64,000 nucleotides of DNA, from the NCBI RefSeq assembly GCF_024749285.1, contig NZ_CP087196.1:1488001-1552000 (forward strand). Direction: 5' to 3'. The stretch comes from Pseudomonas sp. B21-015. Lineage in GTDB: Bacteria > Pseudomonadota > Gammaproteobacteria > Pseudomonadales > Pseudomonadaceae. The translations under genes were made by a program, and so were the position numbers. Under the pieces are notes generated by a model, which saw only the letters and a list, made by a program, of their open reading frames with translations, was not told where the DNA came from and searched no databases. Below are positions 25,253 to 36,200 of this stretch, piece after piece. Within the stretch, counting starts at the first letter, position 1. Each line of letters starts with the position of its first letter.

Positions 25253-25289
25253 CCCGCCCAGGCAACACAACTTTCGGATCAAAAAACCA

Positions 25290-25321
25290 AAAAGCCCCGC
25301 CATTCACATGGCGGGGCTTTT
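25290..25321. terminator. Strong hairpin terminator, pyruvate kinase 3' end (bidirectional)
   Basis: AAAAGCCCCGCCAT pairs with ATGGCGGGGCTTTT around a 4-nt loop, with an A-run before and a T-run after. It can therefore stop transcription from pykA on the minus strand and from the enoyl-CoA gene on the plus strand. Confidence 0.93.
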
Positions 25322-25342
25322 GTTTTTCGTACAACCGATCAC

Positions 25343-26794
<1,452 letters not shown>

Positions 26795-26983
26795 GCAAAG
26801 ACTCCTGAGTTCAAGCGCTCGCAGAGGCTACTATGCTCTTGGGGTGTAGTCATTGTTCGTTTGCACTACTTTTTTTGAAGAACTTGGTCATTGGTTTCTT
26901 TATTGAACGCGACAGCTTGGTGCAAATGCTCCTGAAGATTTCCACCCACGGGTCGATACAGAGCGCAAGACAGGAGATCCCCC

Positions 26984-27358
26984 ATGCGATTCGTGCTCAT
27001 TGCCGCCCTTGCCCTCAGTGTTGTGGGCTGCACCCGTTGGTCGATGGACCATCATTTGAATAATGCCTACAGCGCCTACGAGCGCGGCAACTGCGAGCAA
27101 GTGATGCTCGAACTGTCCAAGGTCGATCGCGACAGCCGTTCCCGTCGCTACGTGCAGCCGGAAGTGTCGATGATGCGCGGTCAGTGCCTGGAGCGCCAGA
27201 AGCTGTTCATTGATGCGGCCCAGACTTATCAGTTCATCATCGCGTCTTACCCGCAAAGCGAATACGCCTACCGCGCCCGTGCCCGTCTGGAAACGTTGGA
27301 GAGCCTGGGGCATTACCCGACCCGCAGTGCGACGGTGGTGCGCCCGACCCGGTTCTGA
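26984..27358 (+). CDS. Small tetratricopeptide-like outer-membrane lipoprotein
   Basis: A 124-aa lipoprotein. The signal peptide ends in the lipobox VVGC, so Cys16 would be lipidated, and Thr at +2 favours the outer membrane. The mature part has two TPR-like helical pairs (NAYSAYERGNCEQVMLELS and DAAQTYQFIIASYPQSEYA). A CAGGAG site precedes the ATG. Such small TPR lipoproteins usually act as periplasmic adaptors; the partner is unknown. It is divergent from pykA. Confidence 0.8.
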   Translation: MRFVLIAALALSVVGCTRWSMDHHLNNAYSAYERGNCEQVMLELSKVDRDSRSRRYVQPEVSMMRGQCLERQKLFIDAAQTYQFIIASYPQSEYAYRARARLETLESLGHYPTRSATVVRPTRF

Positions 27359-27588
27359 TTGAAGGCAGCGTTCAACGGCTGGCCGGCCGGCGTGGGTGAG
27401 CTATAGTCGAATAGATCGGTTTAGAGCCTTGTTTCTAATCGAGGTAACACCTGTGATCGGCAGCGGACGGATGGACTGTCGCACCGGGATCGGGGAGAGC
27501 GCGGCTTATGCCTATAAAGCAATAGAGCAGGCCCCGTTCCGAAGCATTAGTGCGGCCCTGCTTAAGGGCCTTGCATGGCGACTAACGC

Positions 27589-27948
27589 ATGTTCACTGAC
27601 CGCCGGATCGAGCGGCATCAACTGCCGTATTTTCTCAAAGTGTTCAACAGCGTCACCGACAAGCCCATCGGCTTTCTGGGCAATCTGTCCGAAGACGGGC
27701 TGATGCTGATCAGCCAGTTGCCGATCATGGTGGGCGCCGACTTTGACCTGCGCCTGAAAATCCCCATGGACGGCAACTGCCAGCAGGTGATCGACCTCAA
27801 TGCCTGCTGCCTGTGGTGCCACGAAGACGCAACCCCCCACCACTATGACGCCGGGTTCAGCCTGCAACGGGCACCGCCGGAGTATGGGCAATTGGTCTCG
27901 GCGTTACAGCAGTACTTCAGCTTTCAGCCGCTGCCTGCCTCGGCCTGA
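27589..27948 (+). CDS. PilZ-domain cyclic di-GMP receptor
   Basis: A 119-aa single PilZ domain. Both ligand motifs are present: RxxxR at 5-9 and NxSxxG at 32-37 (NLSEDG), so cyclic di-GMP binding is expected. It lies 4.3 kb from the diguanylate cyclase in the same core block, a possible signal-receptor pair. The 230-bp gap before it (27359-27588) contains a short hairpin (GGCCCT/AGGGCC, 27554-27570) close to the start codon and no other gene. Confidence 0.88.
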   Translation: MFTDRRIERHQLPYFLKVFNSVTDKPIGFLGNLSEDGLMLISQLPIMVGADFDLRLKIPMDGNCQQVIDLNACCLWCHEDATPHHYDAGFSLQRAPPEYGQLVSALQQYFSFQPLPASA

Positions 27949-27970
27949 AGGCTGCGGCGCTTTCACTATT

Positions 27971-28069
27971 GCTATCGCGAGCAGGCTCGCTCCCACAGTG
28001 GTAGGCGTTGATCACAACGCTTGTGTTCAACTCAAATCCCCTGTGGGAGCGAGCCTGCTCGCGATGGCG
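27971..28069. repeat. REP pair, GAGCCTGCTC subtype
   Basis: CTATCGCGAGCAGGCTCGCT faces GTGGGAGCGAGCCTGCTCGC around a ~45-nt spacer. It forms the convergent 3' region of the PilZ and DUF6124 genes. Confidence 0.9.
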
Positions 28070-28096
28070 TCAATACAGTCGCCGGATATTTAAAGG

Positions 28097-28468
28097 TCAG
28101 GCCGTAGCAATCGCCCGCTCGTTATCCAGCGACCGCTCCACCAGCATCAACCCCAACTCACTCATCCGATAAATCGCCATCGCCAGATGCCGCGGCTTGT
28201 CGTCCAGGCTTTCAGCCAGGTCGAGCAGCAGAATGCTGACCGTCGAAAAGGTTTCGTAGGTCTCGATGGTCAAGGCTTCGGGGTTGGCATCGGGGACAAC
28301 GGTGAACATTTTCATGGCACGGTCCTGGGATGAGCGCGACGGGGCGGTGTCGGGTTTTAGGTAGTGGTCGAGGGCCTTTTCGGCGGCGTCGTGGAGTTTT
28401 TTTGAATCGAGGGTGGCGTAGGGGGAAACCGGGTCGGTTTCGGGGGGATTGGGTGTGGCTTTGAACAT
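28097..28468 (-). CDS. DUF6124/DUF3077-like small hypothetical protein
   Basis: A 123-aa soluble protein beginning MFKATPNPPETDP, with LDSKKLHDAAEKALDHYL and a C-terminal helical half (SILLLDLAESLDD, MAIYRMSELGLMLVE). I recognise this as a widespread Pseudomonas family of unknown function, present in many copies per genome. ATG 28468 is chosen for GGAG 8 nt upstream; an ATG two codons earlier overlaps that site. The 5' region has three copies of CGACTAA(A)C. Confidence 0.8.
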   Translation of the reverse strand: MFKATPNPPETDPVSPYATLDSKKLHDAAEKALDHYLKPDTAPSRSSQDRAMKMFTVVPDANPEALTIETYETFSTVSILLLDLAESLDDKPRHLAMAIYRMSELGLMLVERSLDNERAIATA

Positions 28469-28947
28469 AGTCATTTCTCCGAGGTGGTGCTGCCACCGAC
28501 TCGCGACTAAACGAATTAGGGTGGCGGCTGAACGCAGGTTAGTCGACCGGTGGAGAAATGAATCCCGGCGCGCCCGGAGGCGCCCTGCGAACAGCCACCA
28601 TCGAGTGCGGGGATAGGGAATACCCGACTGGATGACGCTTATACACATCATTTCTACCACCGGGCGACTAAACCCGACCACTGATTGGCAGCGGCACGGA
28701 TCAAGTTACGGGACAGGCACAAGGCGCACAAGCCGGCGGATTCTGGCGGATCTGTAGGCAATGGCGCAACCCGTTGTAGCCGAGGGATGACGGCGTTGAA
28801 AGCTTCTGAAATACACCTTTACCGTGGATTACCGTTTATTGGAACTGTCAGATCTGTCAGGTGCGGGGGCCAGATGGATTGGCATTCAATAGTTCAAGAA
28901 CGCTTCCGGGCAGAGTTTCCAAAATCGTGAAAATAACGGTGTCAGTC
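28469..28947. other. Divergent regulatory region between DUF6124 gene and Ig-repeat toxin-locus gene
   Basis: This 479-bp stretch has no supported gene. It holds three copies of a short motif: CGACTAAAC at 28504-28512 and 28665-28673, and the complement GTTAGTCG at 28538-28545. It also holds the lux-box-like site at 28843-28862. A weak candidate -10 (TTCAAT, 28885-28890) is about 30 nt beyond that box. Confidence 0.4.
28843..28862 (+). promoter_or_regulatory. Lux-box-like palindrome upstream of Ig-repeat gene
   Basis: AACTGTCAGATCTGTCAGGT; the core CTGTCAGATCTGTCAG is one base from a perfect palindrome. Centre about 96 nt before the ATG at 28948. It matches the recalled lasB OP1 lux box at 16 of 20 positions. 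Confidence 0.68.
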
Positions 28948-31900
28948 ATGGATATAAACGATGATGTCAAAAAAAATCTGCTTGGTAATGCACTGGAAGA
29001 AATACGCCTTACTGACGATATTGAAAAAGAACCCGAAGTCGTTGAACAGCCAGCTGATGTGCCTCTTGTTGTTGATTCGGAACAAAAAGAAAATGATTTG
29101 TTTGTGTTGACAACATTGCGTGTGACAAAAGAGAGTTATTGGGCAGAACTTGAGGTGGAATACTCATGGGATGCAGCCGGGGAATTATTTACTTGTCAGG
29201 CAAAGCGATACAGGGCTTTGAGCAATGGCAGGCATTCCGGCAACGTATACCTGTCTATGAGTTCGGCAGGCAGTTGGGGGTATTCAGAACTGAGTAACGA
29301 CGATGCCACCCAGGATGGTCAATGGCACACCATCAGTGGAGGCAGCTCCGTAGCAGGTAATTCCGATTATGCGTGGATAAACTTTCAATACATATATGAC
29401 AGAGCGGGTACGTCGGATGTTCCGATGAACATAGGTGTGAGAGTGTCATATACAGTTCCTGCCCCAACCTTCAAACCGATCAAGAATGTTCCTGCTTCCC
29501 CTTTTACGATGACAGGGGGCGGAGGCATATACGGAGCCGGTACCGTACGCATTCGTAATGCCTATAGTTACGAGACCCCCACCGCTGTTATCCAACCTGA
29601 TGGGAGTTGGAGCGCGAGTGTCAAGTTCCCGGCCGGTCTTGTGAGTTTGGATACACAAGCCTGGCAACAAATAGGTAGTAAGTTATCTACATACACAAAC
29701 AGTCCGACTATCTATCTGGCGACGCTCACTTCGCCAGCCCAGGGCGATGTATTGCCCATTAGCGAAGTTATCTTCCGTGGTACCGCCGCTCCAGATTCTA
29801 CAATGGCAGTGGTGAGGGCGGATTATGGGGATGTCCTGGCCCAACCCGTTCTCGTTCCCTCATCCATGGCTTGGCAGTCACCCATGACTGCGCAGTGGCC
29901 CAGCGGGCGCTTGACGGCGACCGCAAGTTTTACCTATCCCGGCTTCACGCCGGGTTACACATTACCCGTCACCTTTACCGTTTTAGGAAATCCGGCCATT
30001 AGTTCACCTGCCGGTGGTTTGACTCAGGAACGGACCTTTTCCGTCAGTGGTAACAATCGGTTGCCCGGCGCCGCAGTTGCAGTCCTCATCGATATGACAG
30101 ACACCGTGGTCGGTAATGGTGCCGCGGCGCAGGCGGGTACCTGGAGCGCCAACGTGACGTTAGAGCCAGGGCCAAGAAGGCTGGTGGCACGGCAGACCCA
30201 CAGCGGCAAGACTTCCGGGCGTGGCGTCTCCCAACTGTTCCTGATTCGACCGCCCGAACCGACTCTGTTATCCAGGCCAAAAGGGGAAGGTGTTGAGCTG
30301 TACGGCACCGGCTATGACGGTACCGGTGTTCAAATGCACATTCATCAATCTTTTACCGCCAACTTTTACTTTGATGCACCGGTCAACTCGGGTAACTGGA
30401 CGAAGGATATCCCGGAAACTTTTGTACCGGGCAGCTACCAATTCACCGGTAAACAAAGCGTTTCCGACGGGGGGAGCGGGCGTATTTACAACTCCAGTTG
30501 GGTTGATAATCTGTCTGTCAACGTCCCTACCCCCGTACCGACGAACGTGACCGCCACCGTCAACGGGCAGAGGGCTACCTTTGCCGGCAGAGGACGTCAG
30601 TGGGGCACATATGAGGTCAAGATCGGCATTTACAACAATGGTGTCGCCCTGGCCGGCGTGCCACAGGCCACCGTGCGGACCAACCTCATCTGGGACACCA
30701 CTGCAACTGCCGATCTTGCGCCTGGCGTTTACACCAACCTTGCCGCACGGCAATGGGTGAACAATCGGTGGTCCGGCGACAGTGCCAAAATTGCAACCAT
30801 GACCATCCCTTCGCCTCCCCCCGTATTCAGCAATCCACCGTCGAATGTCCCCTCCGGACAGCGTCCGCAGATTTCCGGCAGCGCCTGGCCAGGGTCGGCC
30901 ATCGTTTTGAAAATTCCGGGAAAACCGGATGTACCGCTGACGGCCACGGGCGGCACGTTTACCCTGAACGCCACCGAAGAGTGGGCGCCGGGCACCTATA
31001 CCCTCACGGCCACAGCGGCTTTCGGCGGTGGGCAGCCATCCTCACCGGGCACGCGAACGTTTACGGTTAAATCCCCGGTGCCGATTATCACCACGGCCGA
31101 CAATGCCGAGGTCGATCTTGTTCCGGTCATTGAGGGGACAGGTTTCCCGGGCTGTTGGGTGGTTATTTATTCGCAAGCCACCCATCAGCCATTGGGGAGC
31201 AACCAGGTGCGCCCTGACCGTGGATGGACGGTGACGCTGGCGGAGCAAGCCCCGGCCAGTTTGACTGTTTATGCCATCCAGCAGGACGCTCAATTCAGCG
31301 AAAACAAATCCGACCGGACCGCAGCGCAGACGGTGAAGGTTCGCGTGCCGAAGCCCGGGATAACGGTGCCGGCGCCAAACGGCAGGCCGGCGCGGACGTC
31401 GACGTTCACAGGCACAACGACTGCGTCGCAGGGCACCGTCGAGTTGTCGATCAAGGGTGAAAGCCAACCCTTCATTAAAGACATTCCATTGAAGCCGGAC
31501 GGCAGTTGGGAGGAAACGCTGACACTGTCGGTGGGGCCGAAAACCGTGGAGGCCAGGCTTCGTCAGAAGACATACCTCAGTGAACCGTTCGAGCGTGTCG
31601 TCACGGTGGTGCCAGCCGTGCCGGTGATCGACACACCCCGTAATGGCGAAGCGCTGGGCCGTCTGCTAAGGATCTCTGGATTCGGTTATCCGGGGGATAC
31701 CGTGCATGTCCAACGGACAGGCAGTGCTCACAACCTCGCCCCCGTCACGGTGAAGGAGGATGGCACCTGGTCGGCCAGCTTCGAGCACAACATGATCGCC
31801 ACCAACGGCATCAAGGCATTTGCGCGAGCCGGTGCGGGGCTGGACTCTCTCGCGTCATCCACGAGTACTTTTCTTTTACTTGGTCCGGCACCGCAAATCA

Positions 31901-33036
31901 CCGAACCCCTGACCGGCGACTGGGCCGGGGTCCGGCCGCTGTACAGTGGCCTGGCCACGCCTGGGGCCAGCATCACCGTCGCTTCATGGTTCAACGCCGA
32001 AGACGTGCTGGCGCCGGCGACGGAGGCCGATGCCGATGGGCGGTGGGCCGTGGTGGGCAACAAGGACCTGCCCGTCGGCGCGGCGCGGGTGATCGTGCGT
32101 CAGACCGTGGACGGCAAGGCTTCGGAGTGGGCCGAGAGCGGGCGCTTCATGGTGGAGCGCAAGACTGCCCAGTTTGAAGCGCCCACCGTGCAGTTTCCGC
32201 TCGTGGAGCAAGAGGTAGGGCGGCGGCCGATGTTCTCCGGCGGGGGGGAGCCGGGGGCTGAAATCTTCATCTGCAAGGTGAATGACATGAACACGGTATT
32301 GGCGACGACCCGGGTGGATCGCAACGGGAAGTGGGCGGTACGCTCGCAGATCGAATTGCCGGTGGCGGAAAGCGTTTATACCTATTCGGTGCGTCAGTCA
32401 CGCGATGGCGTCGTGTCGAAGTGGTTGTTGCCCAACCGCAACGTAAAGGTGATCCAGATGCCTGTCGAAAGGGTGATTGTCGATCAGCCGGTGAACGATG
32501 CGGCGCAGGAGCTCGAACGGCGGCCGGTATTCGCCGGAAGGGGCATCGCCGGAGCCGAAGTTCAAGTGATTGAAGATCAGACAGAAACTGTTTACGCCAC
32601 CACAACGGTGAACGCGCAAGGCTATTGGTCAGTGCGCTGTGAAGTTGAGCTGACAGTGCAAGAGACTGCCCATCAGATCAATGTCCGGCAGTCCATGGAT
32701 GGTCAAGATTCGCCTTGGCTGAGCACTGCCATCGGCTTCAAGGTTGCCGATGAAATTGACCGCCCCGAGATCGCCAGCCCGGTCGCGGACGCCCAGATAT
32801 CCCCTCACGAAGTGATCCGCGGCACGGCAATGCCGGGGGTGGAAGTGCGGCTCTACAGATCGGGCAACGGCAATGTCATATGGGGCAAAGGTGTTGCCGA
32901 TGCGCTGGGACAATGGGTGATCGTGACCGGTGGGCTACCACTGGGGGGCTTCAGGATGGGAGGGAAAGGGTACAAAGACACCTTGCAATCCCCCTGGATG
33001 CTCGAGCGTGATTTCACGGTGATCGATGCCGGCTGA
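28948..33036 (+). CDS. Large Ig-like repeat protein of the Tc toxin locus
   Basis: A 1362-aa protein not matching any known Tc subunit. Residues 1-50 are acidic and AT-rich in codon use (row 28981-29040 is 42% GC). About 55-170 look like a beta-sandwich. The remainder is a chain of roughly ten Ig-like units of 85-100 aa with the theme P-x-I-x-x-P, GxGxPGAxV, DGxWxV. The last units share an RQxxDGxxSxW motif at exactly 98-residue steps (starting at 1051, 1149 and 1247). No signal peptide or membrane segment is visible. ATG 28948 has only a weak ribosome site. It has its own lux-box-like promoter region and terminator (33061). I infer a surface-binding accessory of the toxin; this is untested. 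Confidence 0.75.
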   Translation: MDINDDVKKNLLGNALEEIRLTDDIEKEPEVVEQPADVPLVVDSEQKENDLFVLTTLRVTKESYWAELEVEYSWDAAGELFTCQAKRYRALSNGRHSGNVYLSMSSAGSWGYSELSNDDATQDGQWHTISGGSSVAGNSDYAWINFQYIYDRAGTSDVPMNIGVRVSYTVPAPTFKPIKNVPASPFTMTGGGGIYGAGTVRIRNAYSYETPTAVIQPDGSWSASVKFPAGLVSLDTQAWQQIGSKLSTYTNSPTIYLATLTSPAQGDVLPISEVIFRGTAAPDSTMAVVRADYGDVLAQPVLVPSSMAWQSPMTAQWPSGRLTATASFTYPGFTPGYTLPVTFTVLGNPAISSPAGGLTQERTFSVSGNNRLPGAAVAVLIDMTDTVVGNGAAAQAGTWSANVTLEPGPRRLVARQTHSGKTSGRGVSQLFLIRPPEPTLLSRPKGEGVELYGTGYDGTGVQMHIHQSFTANFYFDAPVNSGNWTKDIPETFVPGSYQFTGKQSVSDGGSGRIYNSSWVDNLSVNVPTPVPTNVTATVNGQRATFAGRGRQWGTYEVKIGIYNNGVALAGVPQATVRTNLIWDTTATADLAPGVYTNLAARQWVNNRWSGDSAKIATMTIPSPPPVFSNPPSNVPSGQRPQISGSAWPGSAIVLKIPGKPDVPLTATGGTFTLNATEEWAPGTYTLTATAAFGGGQPSSPGTRTFTVKSPVPIITTADNAEVDLVPVIEGTGFPGCWVVIYSQATHQPLGSNQVRPDRGWTVTLAEQAPASLTVYAIQQDAQFSENKSDRTAAQTVKVRVPKPGITVPAPNGRPARTSTFTGTTTASQGTVELSIKGESQPFIKDIPLKPDGSWEETLTLSVGPKTVEARLRQKTYLSEPFERVVTVVPAVPVIDTPRNGEALGRLLRISGFGYPGDTVHVQRTGSAHNLAPVTVKEDGTWSASFEHNMIATNGIKAFARAGAGLDSLASSTSTFLLLGPAPQITEPLTGDWAGVRPLYSGLATPGASITVASWFNAEDVLAPATEADADGRWAVVGNKDLPVGAARVIVRQTVDGKASEWAESGRFMVERKTAQFEAPTVQFPLVEQEVGRRPMFSGGGEPGAEIFICKVNDMNTVLATTRVDRNGKWAVRSQIELPVAESVYTYSVRQSRDGVVSKWLLPNRNVKVIQMPVERVIVDQPVNDAAQELERRPVFAGRGIAGAEVQVIEDQTETVYATTTVNAQGYWSVRCEVELTVQETAHQINVRQSMDGQDSPWLSTAIGFKVADEIDRPEIASPVADAQISPHEVIRGTAMPGVEVRLYRSGNGNVIWGKGVADALGQWVIVTGGLPLGGFRMGGKGYKDTLQSPWMLERDFTVIDAG
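32098..32718 (+). repeat. Tandem protein repeat marked by RQxxDGxxSxW, 294-bp period
   Basis: Copies of the motif begin at 32098, 32392 and 32686, exactly 294 bp (98 codons) apart: RQTVDGKASEW, RQSRDGVVSKW and RQSMDGQDSPW. The equal spacing with diverged DNA indicates old duplication of a single Ig-like unit. Confidence 0.8.
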
Positions 33037-33060
33037 CGCTTTGCTGTTTCCTTCAGATCT

Positions 33061-33086
33061 GGCCCTCTTGTGAGGGCCATTTTTTT
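33061..33086 (+). terminator. Rho-independent terminator after Ig-repeat gene
   Basis: GGCCCTC, TTGT loop, GAGGGCC, then A and seven T (33080-33086). It separates the Ig-repeat gene from the TcA operon and so makes it a single-gene transcription unit. Confidence 0.93.
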
Positions 33087-33137
33087 GTCCGCTTCAAATG
33101 GCATTCATGGCTGCGCGTTCTGATCAGCGGTCATCTC

Positions 33138-33157
33138 ACCTGTCAGATCTGACAGTA
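33138..33157 (+). promoter_or_regulatory. Lux-box-like palindrome upstream of TcA operon
   Basis: ACCTGTCAGATCTGACAGTA, containing a perfect 16-bp palindrome CTGTCAGATCTGACAG (33140-33155). Centre about 112 nt before the TcA start at 33260. It matches the recalled V. fischeri luxI box at 14 of 20 and the recalled lasB OP1 box at 15 of 20 positions. Confidence 0.72.
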
Positions 33158-33259
33158 GACCAGCCCTTGTCTGCAAGCGCTAAATCAGCCTGACGCAAGC
33201 AACCGCCAACCCGCTGACGGGATCCGGCCCTGGTTTTTGCCTGAAGGGAAAATAGCGCA

Positions 33260-36200
33260 ATGAATGCATCCGACAATCGTCCGATCCACCAATTGGTCAA
33301 GGCTGTGCTGGGGGAGGAGCGCAATGATGCCGGCCTGCCTTTCGATGATTACATCGCGCAGAACCCCAGCGTGTTCGACTTGATAAAACTGGGCGCCGGC
33401 GGGTTGCAGAAGCTTGGCCTGGGCCGCGAACAGGCCCACTCGTTGATCGCCCGTGGCAATGCCCTGGCGTTGTACATGGCCAGGGTGTATCGCGAGCAGA
33501 GTCTGCGCGCTGCACCGACGCCAGACGATGAAAAGGCGTTGGTGCCGTTGCCCACGTACACGGAACAGTTCAACCCGGATATCAACGGCGCCGCCCCGCC
33601 AGGCAGCCCTGAGCACGGCGCTTCGACCACCGCTTACATGGTGGCTCTGCGTGAATGGGTACGAGACTACATCGTGCCGCAGGGCGATCCGGCCCAGGCC
33701 ATCGCGCTGGAGGCGCGCCGGCCGGATGTGGATCAATTGCTGATCGACGAGATGGCGATCAACCACGTGCAGTCACGACTGGAAATCGCCAGCGCGGTGC
33801 TTGAGGCCCAGATATCGTCCTGGTCCCATATCCACTACCCGACCGTCAAGGCGTACCTGCGCACGATCCGTTTTCACAACAGCCTGCCCTATGACCACGA
33901 CTGGGAAAGCCTCACTCATGTTGTCGGCGAAGCGGTGAAGAAGGGGGCGCTGGGGGACATCATTCGCCGGGTCGACCTGGATTACCCGTATTTCAAGAAC
34001 CCGGGCGCCCGGGGCGATCGCGCCGATGTGGCCTTGCAACTGAGCAGCGGCATCGGGCCGCTGCATTTGTCGTTGCTGCTGGAAGACCCGTACTTTCCCT
34101 TGAATGGCGCGATGGCCAACGTGCCGTTGTGGAGGGTGGATCCACGTACACGGCTGGTCGATGCGGATCCGCAAAAGTCCGCCGACGATTTCTATCCCGA
34201 CAACTTTGGCAGCCTGGCGAATTTCCTCGAAAGCCTGCGCAGGCTGTGGGTTTTCAAGGATGCAACACGCCTCGATCAACGCAAGGTCGATTGCTTGCTG
34301 GGGCATGGTGCCTTTACGCCCAAACTGTCGGCCAACGCCCCGGCGCTGGGTAACCCGGATGTGCCGCTGACGGGGGTCACGGCAGGTGCCCGTTATATCC
34401 ATGGGGGGGAAGCCCCGGCTATCGATATCGTGCCAAGCGTCGTGGGGGCTCGGTTCGAGCTGATTCATGTGGGCGAGACGAATTTCGAGGCTCTGGAACA
34501 CCGCATGGACCGGATCAATCGCAAGTGCCGGCTGGATCGCATGCTGCAGTTGCCCAGCCATCAGGTCGATCAACTGCTCATCGCAGCGATGAACGCCGAA
34601 CGTCGTGGCACCGGGGAACCGTCGATCTGGATTCGCCCCAATACCCTGCGTTGTCTGGGGCTGTTCAAGGAGTTGAACACGGCTTACGACTGTAAGGCCG
34701 AAGAGTTCGCGGCGTTCATCGACGTGCTGTCGGTGTACGGCCAGGACGGGCAAGAGTCGCACTTTGATCGGGTGTACAACCGAGAGGCGATGTATGAAAC
34801 AAACCTGCGCATCGACAATGTCGAGTTTGCCATCGTGCCGCGCACCGAAGCCGAACAGCTGACGGTGCATCAGATTTGCAGCGCGCTGGACATCAACTTC
34901 GAGACCTACCGCTACCTGGCCACGGTGATCGCCGAGGCCTATGGCCTCAAGACACACTTGCAGCGCAGCTTGGCGATTCTTTCCAGTTTCTGGCGTCTGG
35001 TGCGGCTGGGCCGATTGTTCGGGCTGACGCCTATCGAGTCGACCGCGCTGCTGCAAACCCTGAGCGAAGGCGAAGGCCTGGTGGCGCAATTGGCGGGTGA
35101 GCCAGCGGTGTCCAGCTACGGCTCGGGAGACGGCGCGGATGCGTTGAGCGCCATCCGCGGGCTAATGAGCGCTGCGGCATGGGCCCGCGACTACGATTTA
35201 CCGGTGCTGTGGTTGGTGCAAAACGTCAACCCTGTGTATGTGCCGACCGTTTGGTCGCAGGCCCAGGAGCAGTTTCTGCGGCAATTGCGCAGCCAGGCAC
35301 AGCCGGTATTGGTGGAGGAGGCCACGCTGCTGGAGGAAGGTGCCCCATTGCGGGACAGTCATGAGCAGCTCGTCCAGTGGCTGGCGCTGCTGAGCCCTTT
35401 GGTGGACGACAACGGCTTGGTGATCGGGCGCCATGGCGAGACCGAGACCCAGTATCTGGCGCGTGCCGACGCAGAGATCGAAACGATCGCCAAGTCTGTC
35501 TATTCGGAAGATGAGGACGCCCCTGAACGTGAGCCTCTGCAGAACCTCATTCGCACCATCGTGCTGCGTTGCCGGGACGAGCAGCGGGTGGTGGTGGAGG
35601 AAGGCATTTCGGTTTATCTGAAACTGGATTCGTTGCTGGCCGCGCAGGTGTTGTCCTGGGCCCAGGGGCACGTGTATGACTTTTTGCAAGAAGCCATGAC
35701 GCTGCAGCCTGCACGCCTGCAACAGGTGCTGGAGAAACCGGACTCATTCCTGCAAATGCTTGCGGAGCTGGAGCGGCGCGGCAGGATTGCCGACAAGCTT
35801 GGGCTGAGTCCGCAAATGCTCGCCACACTGCTGACGGGCGAACAGTATCAATGGTTCAGTCTGCAGAGCCCGTACGAGATCTCGATCCGGGCAGTGTACT
35901 ACCTGGCGTTCTACCGCCGGCTGATTACCCGGGCCCGCCAGCCCGAGGAAAAAATGCTCGACTACCTGCTTCAGGTCAACCAGTTGCCCGACGACCTGAG
36001 TGAGGACGGATTGCGCCTGGTTCGTGATGCCGCCGCCGACAAACTGGCCACCTATTTCGGCTGCGGGATCCGGCATGTGCTCGAATGCGCCGAGCACATC
36101 AATCACGAGATCGAAGGCAGCGATAGCCCGGCCCGGCCCATTCTGCGCAATCTGGCGCACCTTGATGTGCTGGATCGCACATTGGAGCTGGCCAGGCACG

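Noticed and set aside
27396..27599. 67-codon open frame before the PilZ gene
   Set aside because: Weak start, no similarity, overlaps the PilZ start; more likely leader sequence.
28867..28947. Longer N-terminus for the Ig-repeat protein beginning near 28861
   Set aside because: It would start inside the lux-box-like site without a ribosome site; ATG 28948 is more plausible.
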